DNA of 40,688 bases from an uncultured Lachnospiraceae bacterium (GTDB lineage: Bacteria > Bacillota > Clostridia > Lachnospirales > Lachnospiraceae), in contig CACYNO010000011.1 of assembly GCA_902775895.1 (NCBI GenBank), forward strand, positions 1 through 40,688. The letters are read 5' to 3'. The notes beneath the pieces were generated by a model that saw nothing but the letters and a program-made list of their open reading frames with translations, searched no databases and was not told the origin of the DNA. The position numbers and the translations under genes were made by a program. Positions 25,169-33,613 of the stretch are shown in pieces. How positions within the stretch are numbered: the stretch's first letter is position 1; the number at the start of each line of letters is the position of its first letter.

Positions 25169-25906
25169 TTACCTTCCTTTACCCGGTTCCAGATAAGCCT
25201 TTAGTATAAGTTCCCGTGTATATGCCGGGAGACTCTTTTGTTCCTCCTTTGAAAGCCCGGAGGTCTCGATCGGAGGCAGGAATTCCAGGGTGGTCTTTTG
25301 GGCGTGAAGCCACGGGAAATGTTTTTCAAATATTTCCCGTGTGCGGGTCTGAACCACGGGAACTATGGCGGCTCCCGTCTTTGTGGCAAGCTTAAAACTT
25401 CCGGCATGGAATTCCAAAACCCCTTCACCCTTATTTCTTTTTCCTTCTGGAAAGATCAGCATGGACGTACCGTTTTTTATAAGCTCTATTCCGTCAAGGA
25501 TGGCCTGCATGTTCTGGCGCATGTTACCCGCTTCAAGAAAGATACAGTTTATACGCTTCATCCATGAACTGATGGCGGGAGCTTTTTTCAGACCGATCTT
25601 TGAATAGATAGCCGTAGGACATGGCATGTACGTGTAGGAAATAATAAGGTCATAGTAACTTCTGTGATTGCCCATAAAGACTACGGGTCTGTCCTTAGGG
25701 ATATTTTCAAGGCCGTAAACCTTTGGCGCGGAGCCGCTCAGGAAGATCAGAGCCCTGAATCCTATGGTGATGACCTTGTAGCTGAACTCCACAGCCTTCA
25801 CCGGATTTTTCTTTCGTATGAAAAACTCCACCGGCAGGAGTATAAGGCTTGCCAGCATAAATAAACCCACATATATAAGACTTATTATCGTTCTTATAAA
25901 AGGCAT
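25169..25906 (-). CDS. plsC: 1-acyl-glycerol-3-phosphate acyltransferase (PlsC family)
   Basis: Encodes 245 residues, ATG 25906, with AAGGAGG supplied by the last codons of apbE. An N-terminal hydrophobic segment (residues 5-27) anchors it. Acyltransferase motifs: MGNHRSYYDLII (HX4D catalytic pair, His near residue 81), MKRINCIFLEAGN, LIFPEGKRNKGEG (FPEGxR, glycerol-phosphate binding) and FKLATKTGAAIVPV. It acylates lysophosphatidic acid in phospholipid synthesis at the cytosolic face. The gene begins 2 bp after apbE ends, so the pair is translationally linked. The exact acceptor is not certain from sequence. Confidence 0.88.
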   Translation of the reverse strand: MPFIRTIISLIYVGLFMLASLILLPVEFFIRKKNPVKAVEFSYKVITIGFRALIFLSGSAPKVYGLENIPKDRPVVFMGNHRSYYDLIISYTYMPCPTAIYSKIGLKKAPAISSWMKRINCIFLEAGNMRQNMQAILDGIELIKNGTSMLIFPEGKRNKGEGVLEFHAGSFKLATKTGAAIVPVVQTRTREIFEKHFPWLHAQKTTLEFLPPIETSGLSKEEQKSLPAYTRELILKAYLEPGKGR

Positions 25907-25908
25907 GT

Positions 25909-26910
25909 TTACCTCCTTAAATATTTTTCGGCCCCTGAAGAGTAATGCAGGGCTCCGTCGCTTGTGATAAAAAGAGCTTCCGTATCTGGGGTGTCTTCAA
26001 TGAGTTCCAGTCCTTCATCAAGCCCCAGGGCAAAGCAAAGGGTACTCAGGCAGTCCCCGTCAACAGGATCCTTTGTGATAACGGATACCTGATAAAGCCC
26101 GTTGTCATAAGGGTAGCCCGTGGAAGGGTCAAGGATGTGATGGTAGATCCTTCCGTCATCGCCCTTGAAATATCTCTCCGACACGCCGGAAGTTATAAGG
26201 GACATATCATTTAATTCAAAGACTGCCACGGTATCTGACGCTTCTCCGAAGGGCTTTCGCACACCTATATTAAAGGGAGAGCCGTTCTTATCACCCAGGC
26301 AGCAGACGTTTCCTCCTAAGTTTATCACTGCGCTTTCGCATCCCTTTGATATAAGGAATTCTTTAAGTTTACCCGAGATATATCCTTTAGCCACGGCACC
26401 AAGGTCGATGATGGTTTCCGAAGGCTTGGTCACCTTCCGGCCTGATCCTTCTTTTGAAACGGAAATCTTTGAATCATCAGTGTACTGCAAAGCCTCTTTC
26501 AGGGCACTATCTTCGGGAACAATGTGGGTTCCGCTCCTGAAGTCCCAAAGTCCTGATACGCTTCCTATGGATATCTGAAAACTGCCATTTGATAACCCAT
26601 ACATCTGAAGTCCTTTATCTATGGCATTTCCCAAATCTTCAGAGACAATGCTGGTTTCGTTATGGTTCAGGCGCCAGAGCTCGGAAGCCTTATCATGCAT
26701 TGAAAAGATCTTCTCGTATTCGTCGCACATCCGAAGAGCCTCGTCGAGCACGGACTTATCGGTATCATCGTAAGCCGTGATGGTGACAAATGTATCAAGT
26801 TTAAATCCGTTCACCTCTGCGGGTGTGTTCCCCGTGCCAAAGCTACATCCGGCAAGCAATAAAGAAGCACATATGCCTGACACTGCGGGAATCTTGTAAA
26901 ATGATATCAT
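25909..26910 (-). CDS. apbE: FAD:protein FMN transferase (ApbE family) lipoprotein
   Basis: About 333 residues from ATG 26910. Upstream in-frame ATGs at 26931 and 26949 exist, but the TATAAT -10 overlaps 26949, and 26910 gives a clean lipoprotein signal ending LLLAGC. Core motifs: GFKLDTFVTITAY, FSMHDKASELWRLNHN, ISIGSVSGLWDF, IDLGAVAKGYISGKL (FAD/Mg site), AVINLGGNVCCLGDK and YHHILDPSTGYPYDNGL. ApbE attaches FMN to Thr residues of exported flavoproteins (RnfG/NqrC-like or extracellular reductases). No such acceptor gene lies in the window. It heads the apbE-plsC pair. Confidence 0.92.
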   Translation of the reverse strand: MISFYKIPAVSGICASLLLAGCSFGTGNTPAEVNGFKLDTFVTITAYDDTDKSVLDEALRMCDEYEKIFSMHDKASELWRLNHNETSIVSEDLGNAIDKGLQMYGLSNGSFQISIGSVSGLWDFRSGTHIVPEDSALKEALQYTDDSKISVSKEGSGRKVTKPSETIIDLGAVAKGYISGKLKEFLISKGCESAVINLGGNVCCLGDKNGSPFNIGVRKPFGEASDTVAVFELNDMSLITSGVSERYFKGDDGRIYHHILDPSTGYPYDNGLYQVSVITKDPVDGDCLSTLCFALGLDEGLELIEDTPDTEALFITSDGALHYSSGAEKYLRR

Positions 26911-26947
26911 GGTTAAAAAATTTCCCGTCATTAATAGTATTCGAAAC

Positions 26948-26977
26948 ATTATAACAAATAAAAGAAATTTTTGTGAA
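26948..26977 (-). promoter_or_regulatory. apbE promoter
   Basis: On the minus strand TTCACA (rc of 26972-26977), an 18-bp spacer and TATAAT (rc of 26948-26953). It overlaps the furthest-upstream possible apbE start codon, supporting the downstream start. Confidence 0.5.
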
Positions 26978-27075
26978 GATTGTAATGTAAATATTTAATT
27001 TTTCCTGTATATGTGTTATAAGTATTAACATGTTACTATTTTTAATAATGTTTGCTTAGGAAGGTGAAGGAGATT

Positions 27076-28362
27076 ATGAAAAAGATTAAGACAGTTATCA
27101 GTATTGCGGCAGCTGCAATGGCAGCACTTTCTTTAGCAGCCTGCGGAGGGGCTTCCGAGTTCGGTGACTCTACGAAAAATACGGAAGTTGCAGCTAAGGA
27201 TTACCAGGCTTTTTATGAAAACACGGCAAGAGTTTACAGAAACTATGTGACCGTTGGTGATTATAAAGGTCTTGAGGTGACAAAGGTTGACAGATCCAAT
27301 GAGGAGATCAGTGACGAAACCGTTGAGAGCACACTCAAGAGCCTTGCTGAAGAGTACAGAAATGAAGAGGATGTTACGGAAGGCGGTACTACACAGAGCG
27401 GTGATGAGATAGTTCTTGACTTTACGGGAAGCATTGACGGTAAAGAGTTCGAAGGCGGTTCTTCTACCGATTACAGCTATACAATAGGATCAAGACAATT
27501 TACCCCTGATCTTGATACGGGGCTTGAAGGAAAAGAAGCAAACAAGGATTATGATATCAATGTTAAATTCCCGGATGACTACGGAAAAGAGGAATTAAAC
27601 GGCAAAAATGCTGTGTTTAAGGTTAAGATTACGAAGATCGTAAGACCTACAATTCCTGAGTTAAATGACGAATTTGCAGCAGCTCATACCGATACATGGG
27701 AGCTTAAGGGTTACGGCAGCGGTATCAAGACCCTTGACGCTTTAAAGGAAGGCATTAAGAAAAACCTTGCCGAGGTCCAGAAAAATACAAATGACAAGAC
27801 TCTTTACGGAGAAGCACTTCAGAAGATCATCGAAAATTCCCAGTTTAAAGATGAACTTCCCCAGGATGAGCTTAATTATCTTTCAGAGACAATGAAGAGC
27901 AATGTGAAGAGCCAGTTTGAAAGCTATGGCTCATCCATGGGTATTGAATCATTTGATGACTACATTAAGCAGTACTACGGATATGAGTCCGAAGATCAGT
28001 TTAATGAATATGTTCAGACTCAGGCTACGGATTATCTTAAGTCAAAGATGGTTACCACCATTATCGGAGCAGATAACGGTGTTAAGGTCAGTGCAGAGGA
28101 CATCACAAAAGAGGGTAATTCCATGGCTCTCTACTACGGTTATGACAGTTATCAGAAATTAGTGGAGACCTACGGACAGATACTTAACGCAGAGACAGGC
28201 TACCAGGTTCTTTACAAGAAAGTATCAAATATCGTTGCAGGTGAGGTAAAAGAGGTTGAAGAGACCACATCAGCTACTGAAGCAGCTACCCAGGCGGGCG
28301 GCGAGACTGAAAAGTCAGGAACAGGTTCAAATGAGGAAGCTGAGACAACCAATGCCCAGTGA
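27076..28362 (+). CDS. Extracytoplasmic trigger-factor-like PPIase lipoprotein
   Basis: 428 residues from ATG 27076 (GGAG 6 nt before). A lipoprotein signal ends SLAACGG. Domain order: short linker; a region like the trigger-factor approach to the PPIase (YKGLEVTKVDRSNEEISDETVESTLKSL, about residues 62-90); an FKBP-type PPIase domain (GDEIVLDFTGSIDGKEFEGG, YSYTIGSRQFTPDLDTGLEGKE, about 112-190); then the helical trigger-factor C-terminal chaperone region (about 200-390) and a Thr/Glu-rich tail. The ribosome-binding N-terminal domain of cytosolic trigger factor is replaced by the lipoprotein anchor. It probably folds exported proteins at the membrane surface, like PrsA. Single gene followed by the hairpin cluster. 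Confidence 0.85.
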   Translation: MKKIKTVISIAAAAMAALSLAACGGASEFGDSTKNTEVAAKDYQAFYENTARVYRNYVTVGDYKGLEVTKVDRSNEEISDETVESTLKSLAEEYRNEEDVTEGGTTQSGDEIVLDFTGSIDGKEFEGGSSTDYSYTIGSRQFTPDLDTGLEGKEANKDYDINVKFPDDYGKEELNGKNAVFKVKITKIVRPTIPELNDEFAAAHTDTWELKGYGSGIKTLDALKEGIKKNLAEVQKNTNDKTLYGEALQKIIENSQFKDELPQDELNYLSETMKSNVKSQFESYGSSMGIESFDDYIKQYYGYESEDQFNEYVQTQATDYLKSKMVTTIIGADNGVKVSAEDITKEGNSMALYYGYDSYQKLVETYGQILNAETGYQVLYKKVSNIVAGEVKEVEETTSATEAATQAGGETEKSGTGSNEEAETTNAQ

Positions 28363-28388
28363 TAAAAAACAGATATAAAGGCAAAAAG

Positions 28389-28541
28389 ACGCCGCGGTGC
28401 TTAAGGAGAGTAGAAAGCACCGCGGCGTTCGCCCATTGCGGAAAGGATCCGCAATTCTTAAGTGAGGCTTTGGGGTTAACCTCACTTAGGAGGGAAAAAT
28501 ATGAAAAAAATTTGTTAGCGGAAAGGTTATCTCGTCCGCTA
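28389..28541. ncRNA. Cluster of four hairpins, candidate structured RNA
   Basis: Four perfect stems in 153 nt. H1: 14 bp, arms 28389-28402 and 28415-28428. H2: 8 bp, 28435-28442 and 28448-28455. H3: 9 bp, 28459-28467 and 28480-28488. H4: 7 bp, 28516-28522 and 28535-28541. H1 and H2 loops contain AGGA, H4 repeats the GCGGAAAGG of H2, and AGGAGGG lies between H3 and H4. On the minus strand H1 is followed by CTTTTTGCC, so it could be a terminator there. Strand, promoter and identity are unknown. The region lies between the foldase gene and the metK promoter. Confidence 0.4.
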
Positions 28542-28652
28542 TGGTTACTATAACATAATTGCCTGATAAGTGCTGTGAAAATATTGTGAAAAACAAATAA
28601 GCGTGAGTAAACGGAATTTAAAAACTGTTTCAACCCGGGTGGTCCGTTCTGC

Positions 28653-28681
28653 TTGACGATAAATGTTTTTTCAGATACCAT
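28653..28681 (+). promoter_or_regulatory. Candidate metK promoter
   Basis: TTGACG (28653-28658), a 17-bp spacer and TACCAT (28676-28681), 40 bp before metK. The leader would be about 34 nt, too short for a SAM riboswitch. I see no S-box or other SAM riboswitch motif upstream. Confidence 0.45.
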
Positions 28682-28721
28682 GTTATGAAGTTGTATCGAT
28701 TTGAAAGGAAGAGGTATATAA

Positions 28722-29900
28722 ATGGAAAAAAGATTATTTACTTCAGAATCAGTAACTGAAGGGCATCCTGATAAGATATGCGATCAGGTTTCGGATTCCA
28801 TCCTTGATGCTATTTTTGCACAGGATCCGTATGCCAGAGTAGCCTGTGAGACTCTTACAAACACTGGCTTTATCATTGTTATGGGAGAGGTTACCACCAC
28901 GGCTCAGGTGGATATCCCCACGGTCGTAAGAAAGACCGTTACCGAGATAGGATATGATTCATCCGAGAAAGGATTTGACGGAAATACCTGTGCGGTTATG
29001 GTTGCGCTTGACAAGCAGTCACCGGATATTGCCCAGGGTGTGGATAATGCCATCGAGACAAGAGACGGAGACGGTTCTGACCTTGACACCGGTGCCGGTG
29101 ACCAGGGAATGATGTTCGGATATGCCACCAACGAGACTGAGGAGTACATGCCTTATTCCGCAGCTCTTGCACAGAAGCTTTCACGTCAGCTTGCAAAGGT
29201 AAGAAAAGACGGAACTCTCGGTTACCTCAGACCGGACGGAAAGACCCAGGTAACGGTGGAATATGATGAGAACAACAAGCCTGTAAGGCTTGATGCCATA
29301 GTTGTATCCACACAGCATGCGCCGGATGTGGAGCAGGAGCAGATCCATAAGGATATCAAGAGATTTGTCATCGATGCCATTGTTGATTCCAGCATGGTCG
29401 ATGATGACACTAAGATATACATCAATCCCACAGGCCGCTTCGTTATCGGCGGACCTAACGGAGACAGCGGTCTTACGGGACGTAAGATCATAGTTGACAC
29501 CTACGGCGGTGCAGCAAGACACGGCGGCGGTGCATTTTCCGGAAAAGACTGTACCAAGGTTGACCGATCGGCAGCTTATGCTGCAAGATATGTGGCAAAG
29601 AATCTGGTGGCTGCAGGTATAGCCGACAGGATCGAGATTCAGGTGTCTTACGCCATCGGTGTTGCAACCCCCACATCTATCATGGTTGATACATTCGGTA
29701 CGGGAAAGCTTGATGATGATAAGATCGTGGAGATCATCAGAAAAGAGTTTGATCTTCGTCCGGCCGGTATCATCAAGATGCTTGATTTAAGAAGACCGAT
29801 CTACGGACAGACGGCAGCGTACGGACACTTCGGACGTACGGATGTCGAGCTTCCGTGGGAGCAGCTCGATAAGGTGGAGGCTTTGAAAGCGTACATCTGA
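28722..29900 (+). CDS. metK: S-adenosylmethionine synthetase
   Basis: Encodes 392 residues, ATG 28722 after GAAAGGAAGAGG. Motifs in order: [20 protein letters not shown] (ATP and metal site), GADQGMMF-type [61 protein letters not shown] (P-loop-like) and [12 protein letters not shown]. Makes SAM from methionine and ATP in the cytosol. Full length. It is a single gene with a promoter upstream and palindrome B1 acting as terminator 14 bp after the stop. Confidence 0.97.
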   Translation: MEKRLFTSESVTEGHPDKICDQVSDSILDAIFAQDPYARVACETLTNTGFIIVMGEVTTTAQVDIPTVVRKTVTEIGYDSSEKGFDGNTCAVMVALDKQSPDIAQGVDNAIETRDGDGSDLDTGAGDQGMMFGYATNETEEYMPYSAALAQKLSRQLAKVRKDGTLGYLRPDGKTQVTVEYDENNKPVRLDAIVVSTQHAPDVEQEQIHKDIKRFVIDAIVDSSMVDDDTKIYINPTGRFVIGGPNGDSGLTGRKIIVDTYGGAARHGGGAFSGKDCTKVDRSAAYAARYVAKNLVAAGIADRIEIQVSYAIGVATPTSIMVDTFGTGKLDDDKIVEIIRKEFDLRPAGIIKMLDLRRPIYGQTAAYGHFGRTDVELPWEQLDKVEALKAYI

Positions 29901-29913
29901 GTTTGATATATAT

Positions 29914-30001
29914 CCCCCGGTGACTGCCTTTTTGCTCCCGGAGGAATTCTTGCGAATTCCTCCAACGTCGCAAAAAAGCAACACCGGGGGATTATTTTTT
30001 T
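29914..30001 (+). terminator. Element B, copy B1: compound palindrome and terminator of metK
   Basis: A 77-nt imperfect palindrome (29914-29990) followed by a T-run to 30001. Outer stem CCCCCGGTG..TGCCTTTTTGC against GCAAAAAAGCA..CACCGGGGG. The inner hairpin GGAGGAATTC-TTGC-GAATTCCTCC is a perfect 10-bp stem. The sequence is a near copy, inverted, of B2 at 30194-30273. Confidence 0.8.
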
Positions 30002-30193
30002 CCCCTGTACGCTTTCATATATTTTAAATATTTTAATTGGAAACCGGAAAATTTCATTAAGCGTTAAAAGGATTAGTTATATTATCATGATATTTTTTTG
30101 TGGTCAGGAGAGATAATTGCAGAATATCTTTTCTGTCTTGTTTGAAAAGTCATGCAGGGGTTTATTGAAACATACAGAGTACCAACAACATAC

Positions 30194-30273
30194 CTTCCCG
30201 GCATTGCTTTTTTGCGACATTGGAGGAATTCGCAAGAATTACTCCGGGAGCAAAAAGGCAATTGCCGGGGAAG
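30194..30273 (-). repeat. Element B, copy B2: palindrome inverted relative to B1
   Basis: CTTCCCGGC at 30194-30202 pairs with GCCGGGGAAG at 30264-30273. The inner arms around GGAGGAATTCGCAAGAATT match the reverse complement of B1 with only a few changes. It lies upstream of the mreB-like start at 30363. Here the inner hairpin carries a mismatch (ATTACTCC), and no T-run follows on the minus strand, so it is less terminator-like than B1. Confidence 0.75.
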
Positions 30274-30362
30274 AATTTTATAGTTTTATTATTTTTTATA
30301 CCTTGATATCATGTCGTTTTACGTTTAAAATAAGTACCGGTTTACAATTGAAAGGGGACATC

Positions 30363-31361
30363 ATGTTATCTGCTGACATAGGAATAGATCTTGGTACAGC
30401 GAGCATTCTTGTATATATAAAAGGTAAAGGCGTAGTTTTAAAAGAGCCTTCCGTAGTAGCATTTGATCAGGAACAAAACAAAATAAAGGCAATAGGAGAA
30501 GAAGCCCGTCTTATGCTGGGTCGTACGCCGGAGAATATCGTGGCGGTAAGACCTTTAAGACAGGGCGTTATTTCCGATTACAAAGTAACGGAAAAGATGC
30601 TGAAGTATTTCATAGACAAGGCTGTAGGCCGGCATCTTTTCAGAAAGCCCCGCATCAGCGTGTGTGTGCCTTCGGGGGTTACCGAAGTTGAGAGACGTGC
30701 CGTTGAGGATGCGGCTATCCAGGCGGGAGCAAGGGAAGTAGCTATTATCGAGGAGCCCATTGCTGCGGCTATCGGAGCGGGTATAGACATCTCAAAGCCA
30801 TGTGGGAATATGATCGTGGATATCGGTGGAGGTACCACAGACATCGCAGTTATTTCCCTGGGTGCGACGGTTGTCAGCACGTCCATAAAGATAGCGGGAG
30901 ACGACTTTGACGAGTCCATCGTGCGTTACATGAGAAAAAAGCACAACCTTCTCATAGGAGAGAGGACTGCAGAGGAGATAAAGATACAGGTGGGATGCGC
31001 TTATCCGCTGCCTGAAGTAAGGACCATGACCGTAAAGGGAAGAAACCTTGTTACGGGGCTTCCAAAGTCGGTGGAGATAGATTCAGATGAGATGGAAGAA
31101 GCGCTCCGGGAAGATACGGGACAGATCGTGGAGGCGGTAAAGAGCGTTCTTGAGAGGACTCCGCCTGAGCTTTCTGCTGATATCGCAGAGAGAGGTATCG
31201 TGCTTACGGGAGGCGGAAGCCTTCTTACGGGGCTTGAAGAACTCCTTGAAGCAAAGACAGGAATACATACGGTCACTGCTAAAGATCCCATGACCGCAGT
31301 AGCTATAGGAACCGGGAAATTTGTGGAATTTATGGCCGGAAAGCGGGATTTTCAGGATTGA
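30363..31361 (+). CDS. MreB/Mbl-family rod-shape actin homologue
   Basis: Encodes 332 residues from ATG 30363, chosen for AAAGGGGAC just before it. The frame stays open to TTG 30117, but that extension runs through palindrome B2. Actin-fold motifs: ADIGIDLGTASILVYIKGKG (phosphate 1), RPLRQGVISDYKVTEKMLKYF, VCVPSGVTEVERRAVEDAA, EEPIAAAIGAG, VDIGGGTTDIAVISLG (phosphate 2) and GIVLTGGGSLLTGLEELL (adenosine site). It polymerises under the membrane and guides wall synthesis. No mreC or mreD follows, which fits a stand-alone Mbl/MreB-like copy. Its downstream neighbours include ddl and murF. Whether it is Mbl, MreB or MreBH is not decided. Confidence 0.92.
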   Translation: MLSADIGIDLGTASILVYIKGKGVVLKEPSVVAFDQEQNKIKAIGEEARLMLGRTPENIVAVRPLRQGVISDYKVTEKMLKYFIDKAVGRHLFRKPRISVCVPSGVTEVERRAVEDAAIQAGAREVAIIEEPIAAAIGAGIDISKPCGNMIVDIGGGTTDIAVISLGATVVSTSIKIAGDDFDESIVRYMRKKHNLLIGERTAEEIKIQVGCAYPLPEVRTMTVKGRNLVTGLPKSVEIDSDEMEEALREDTGQIVEAVKSVLERTPPELSADIAERGIVLTGGGSLLTGLEELLEAKTGIHTVTAKDPMTAVAIGTGKFVEFMAGKRDFQD

Positions 31362-31363
31362 TC

Positions 31364-33613
31364 ATGGGAGATATTTCAGATAACAGCATAGAGGGTTATG
31401 TTGAATCCGTTATATTTCAGAATGAGGAAAACGGCTACTGCGTTATCACCATGTCGGTAAATCTTGCTGAGCTTACCTGCGTTGGTACGCTTCCGGGGAT
31501 CTCACAGGGGATGTACATATCCTGTAAGGGAAAGTATGTGCAGCACCCGGTGTATGGTGAGCAGTTTTCGGTTGAATCATTTACGGTAAAAGAGCCTCAC
31601 AGCCGTGAGGCTTTTCTTCGTTTTGTCTCAAGCGGTATCATTCCCGGCATCAGGAAAAAGAACGGACAAAAGATCGCCGACAGGTTCGGGGATGATTCCT
31701 ACCGCATCATGCTTGAAGAGCCCGAGACTCTTGCAAAGGAGATAAAGGGCATTTCTTTAAATCAGGCATATGGATTCCAAAAATCCCTTATCGATAACAG
31801 ACAGATAAACGATGCCCTTATTTTTTTGCAGGGCATGGGTATAGGGAATGTGCTGGCAAAGAAGATTTACGCTTTTTATGGCGAGGACATGTACACGGTC
31901 TTAAAAGAGAACCCCTACAGACTCACAGAGGATATAGAAAATGTAGGCTTTAAGACTGCTGATGAATACGTGAGAAGATCCGGGCTAAAGGTAAGTCTTG
32001 AGAACCGGGTACGCGCCGCCTGCCTGTATGCCCTTGAAAGAGGAGTGGCAGACGGACACTGCTATCTGCCGGCGGATGTATTAAAGGAACGTACGGAAGA
32101 GTTTATCGGAAGCAGTTTAAACGAATTTGACAGTATATTGGCGGACCTGTCCGTAGAGTCCAGGCTTACGGCACGTTTATCGGAAGACGGGGAAATAAGG
32201 GTTTATCTTCCCGCCTATTTCAACATGGAGCAAAACGTCGCCGTAAGGCTCGGGGAGATCGACAGGGCACGTAAACCGGAGCCCGCTGGTCTAAAAGGGC
32301 TGGATGAAAAGATAAGGTGTGTTGAAGAAGAGACCGGCATAGAACTTGACGCAAAGCAAAAGGAAGCGGTAATAAATGCCATGGAAGGCGGCGTGCTGGT
32401 TATAACCGGAGGTCCCGGTACGGGAAAGACTACGGTGATAAATTCCATAATCAGGGTGTTTTCCGACATGGGACTTGATATAAAGCTTGCAGCGCCTACA
32501 GGCAGGGCGTCCAAAAGGATGAGCGAGGCCTGCGGAATGGAAGCCTGTACCATACACAGACTTTTAGGTTACAGTCCTTATGGTGCAGGAGAGGACGAGC
32601 CTGCATATATGAAATTCGAGTACAACGATGATAACAGGCTTGAAGGCGATGTGGTGATAATAGACGAGATGTCCATGGTGGATCTGTGGCTTATGAACGC
32701 ACTGATGAACGCGTTAAACACCGGCACCCGTCTTATCCTTGTGGGAGACAGCAACCAGCTGCCCAGTGTGGGAGCCGGCAATGTACTTGGGGACATCCTG
32801 GATTCAGGATGCTTTAAATCGGTGTGTTTGGAAAAGATCTTCAGACAGGCACAGAGCAGCGATATAGTTGTGAATGCACATAAGATAAATAAAGGCGAGA
32901 AGGTTGATCTTGATGCTGAAAGCAAAGATTTTCTCTTTATTAAAAGAGATGAGCCGGACAAGATCATCTCGGCCATGTACACCCTTGTTATGGAAAAGCT
33001 TCCGGATTATGTAGGGGCATCCGTAAATGACATACAGGTCCTTACCCCGTCCAGGACTTCAAAGACCGGAGTGGAGAGATTAAACCGCATACTTCAGGAG
33101 CTCATAAACCCGCCCGGTGCTGACAAAAGAGAGCGTCAGGTAAGAGATAACATTTTCAGGGTGGGGGATAAAGTCATGCAGATAAAAAATGACTATGACC
33201 TTGAATGGGTGCGTATATTTGAAGACGGCATGCGTGAGCGGGGAACAGGTGTGTACAACGGTGATATAGGCGTGATCACTGGGATCAACGAATTTGCCGA
33301 GACCCTGAAAGTTATTTTTGATGACCAAAGGGAAGTTGAATATGACTTTGACATATTGGAAGAACTGGAGCTGGCTTATGCCATAACCATTCACAAGGCC
33401 CAGGGAAGCGAGTACCCGGCAGTGGTGATCCCCATGTATCCTGCACCTAAGATGCTTATGAACCGTAAGCTCTTATATACCGCCGTGACCAGAGCGAGAA
33501 AATGCGTGTGCATGGTGGGGATAAAAGATTGTTTTGAACAAATGGAGGAAAATATATTTGAATCGCAGAGATATTCGGCATTATCTGAAGCTATCAGGCA
33601 AAATAATACTTGA
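31364..33613 (+). CDS. recD2: RecD2-like ATP-dependent DNA helicase
   Basis: 749 residues from ATG 31364, 2 bp after the mreB-like stop (TTG 31358 is an alternative). N-terminal OB-like region (EGYVESVIFQNEENGYCVI), then helix-hairpin-helix segments (FLQGMGIGNVLAKKIYAFYG; ENVGFKTADEYVRRSG). Superfamily 1 helicase motifs: Walker A TGGPGTGKTT (from about residue 349), APTGRASKRM, IIDEMSMVD (Walker B), VGDSNQLPSVGAGNVL (motif III), EKIFRQ, LTPSR and the C-terminal AITIHKAQGSEYPAVVIP with YTAVTRAR. RecD2 unwinds DNA 5' to 3' in repair without RecBC. Intact. Confidence 0.95.
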   Translation: MGDISDNSIEGYVESVIFQNEENGYCVITMSVNLAELTCVGTLPGISQGMYISCKGKYVQHPVYGEQFSVESFTVKEPHSREAFLRFVSSGIIPGIRKKNGQKIADRFGDDSYRIMLEEPETLAKEIKGISLNQAYGFQKSLIDNRQINDALIFLQGMGIGNVLAKKIYAFYGEDMYTVLKENPYRLTEDIENVGFKTADEYVRRSGLKVSLENRVRAACLYALERGVADGHCYLPADVLKERTEEFIGSSLNEFDSILADLSVESRLTARLSEDGEIRVYLPAYFNMEQNVAVRLGEIDRARKPEPAGLKGLDEKIRCVEEETGIELDAKQKEAVINAMEGGVLVITGGPGTGKTTVINSIIRVFSDMGLDIKLAAPTGRASKRMSEACGMEACTIHRLLGYSPYGAGEDEPAYMKFEYNDDNRLEGDVVIIDEMSMVDLWLMNALMNALNTGTRLILVGDSNQLPSVGAGNVLGDILDSGCFKSVCLEKIFRQAQSSDIVVNAHKINKGEKVDLDAESKDFLFIKRDEPDKIISAMYTLVMEKLPDYVGASVNDIQVLTPSRTSKTGVERLNRILQELINPPGADKRERQVRDNIFRVGDKVMQIKNDYDLEWVRIFEDGMRERGTGVYNGDIGVITGINEFAETLKVIFDDQREVEYDFDILEELELAYAITIHKAQGSEYPAVVIPMYPAPKMLMNRKLLYTAVTRARKCVCMVGIKDCFEQMEENIFESQRYSALSEAIRQNNT

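Noticed and set aside
28363-28721. SAM riboswitch or T-box before metK
   Set aside because: No S-box core, no SMK-type pairing with the ribosome site; a GGGTGGTCC near 28637 resembles a T-box only superficially, without the rest of the motif.
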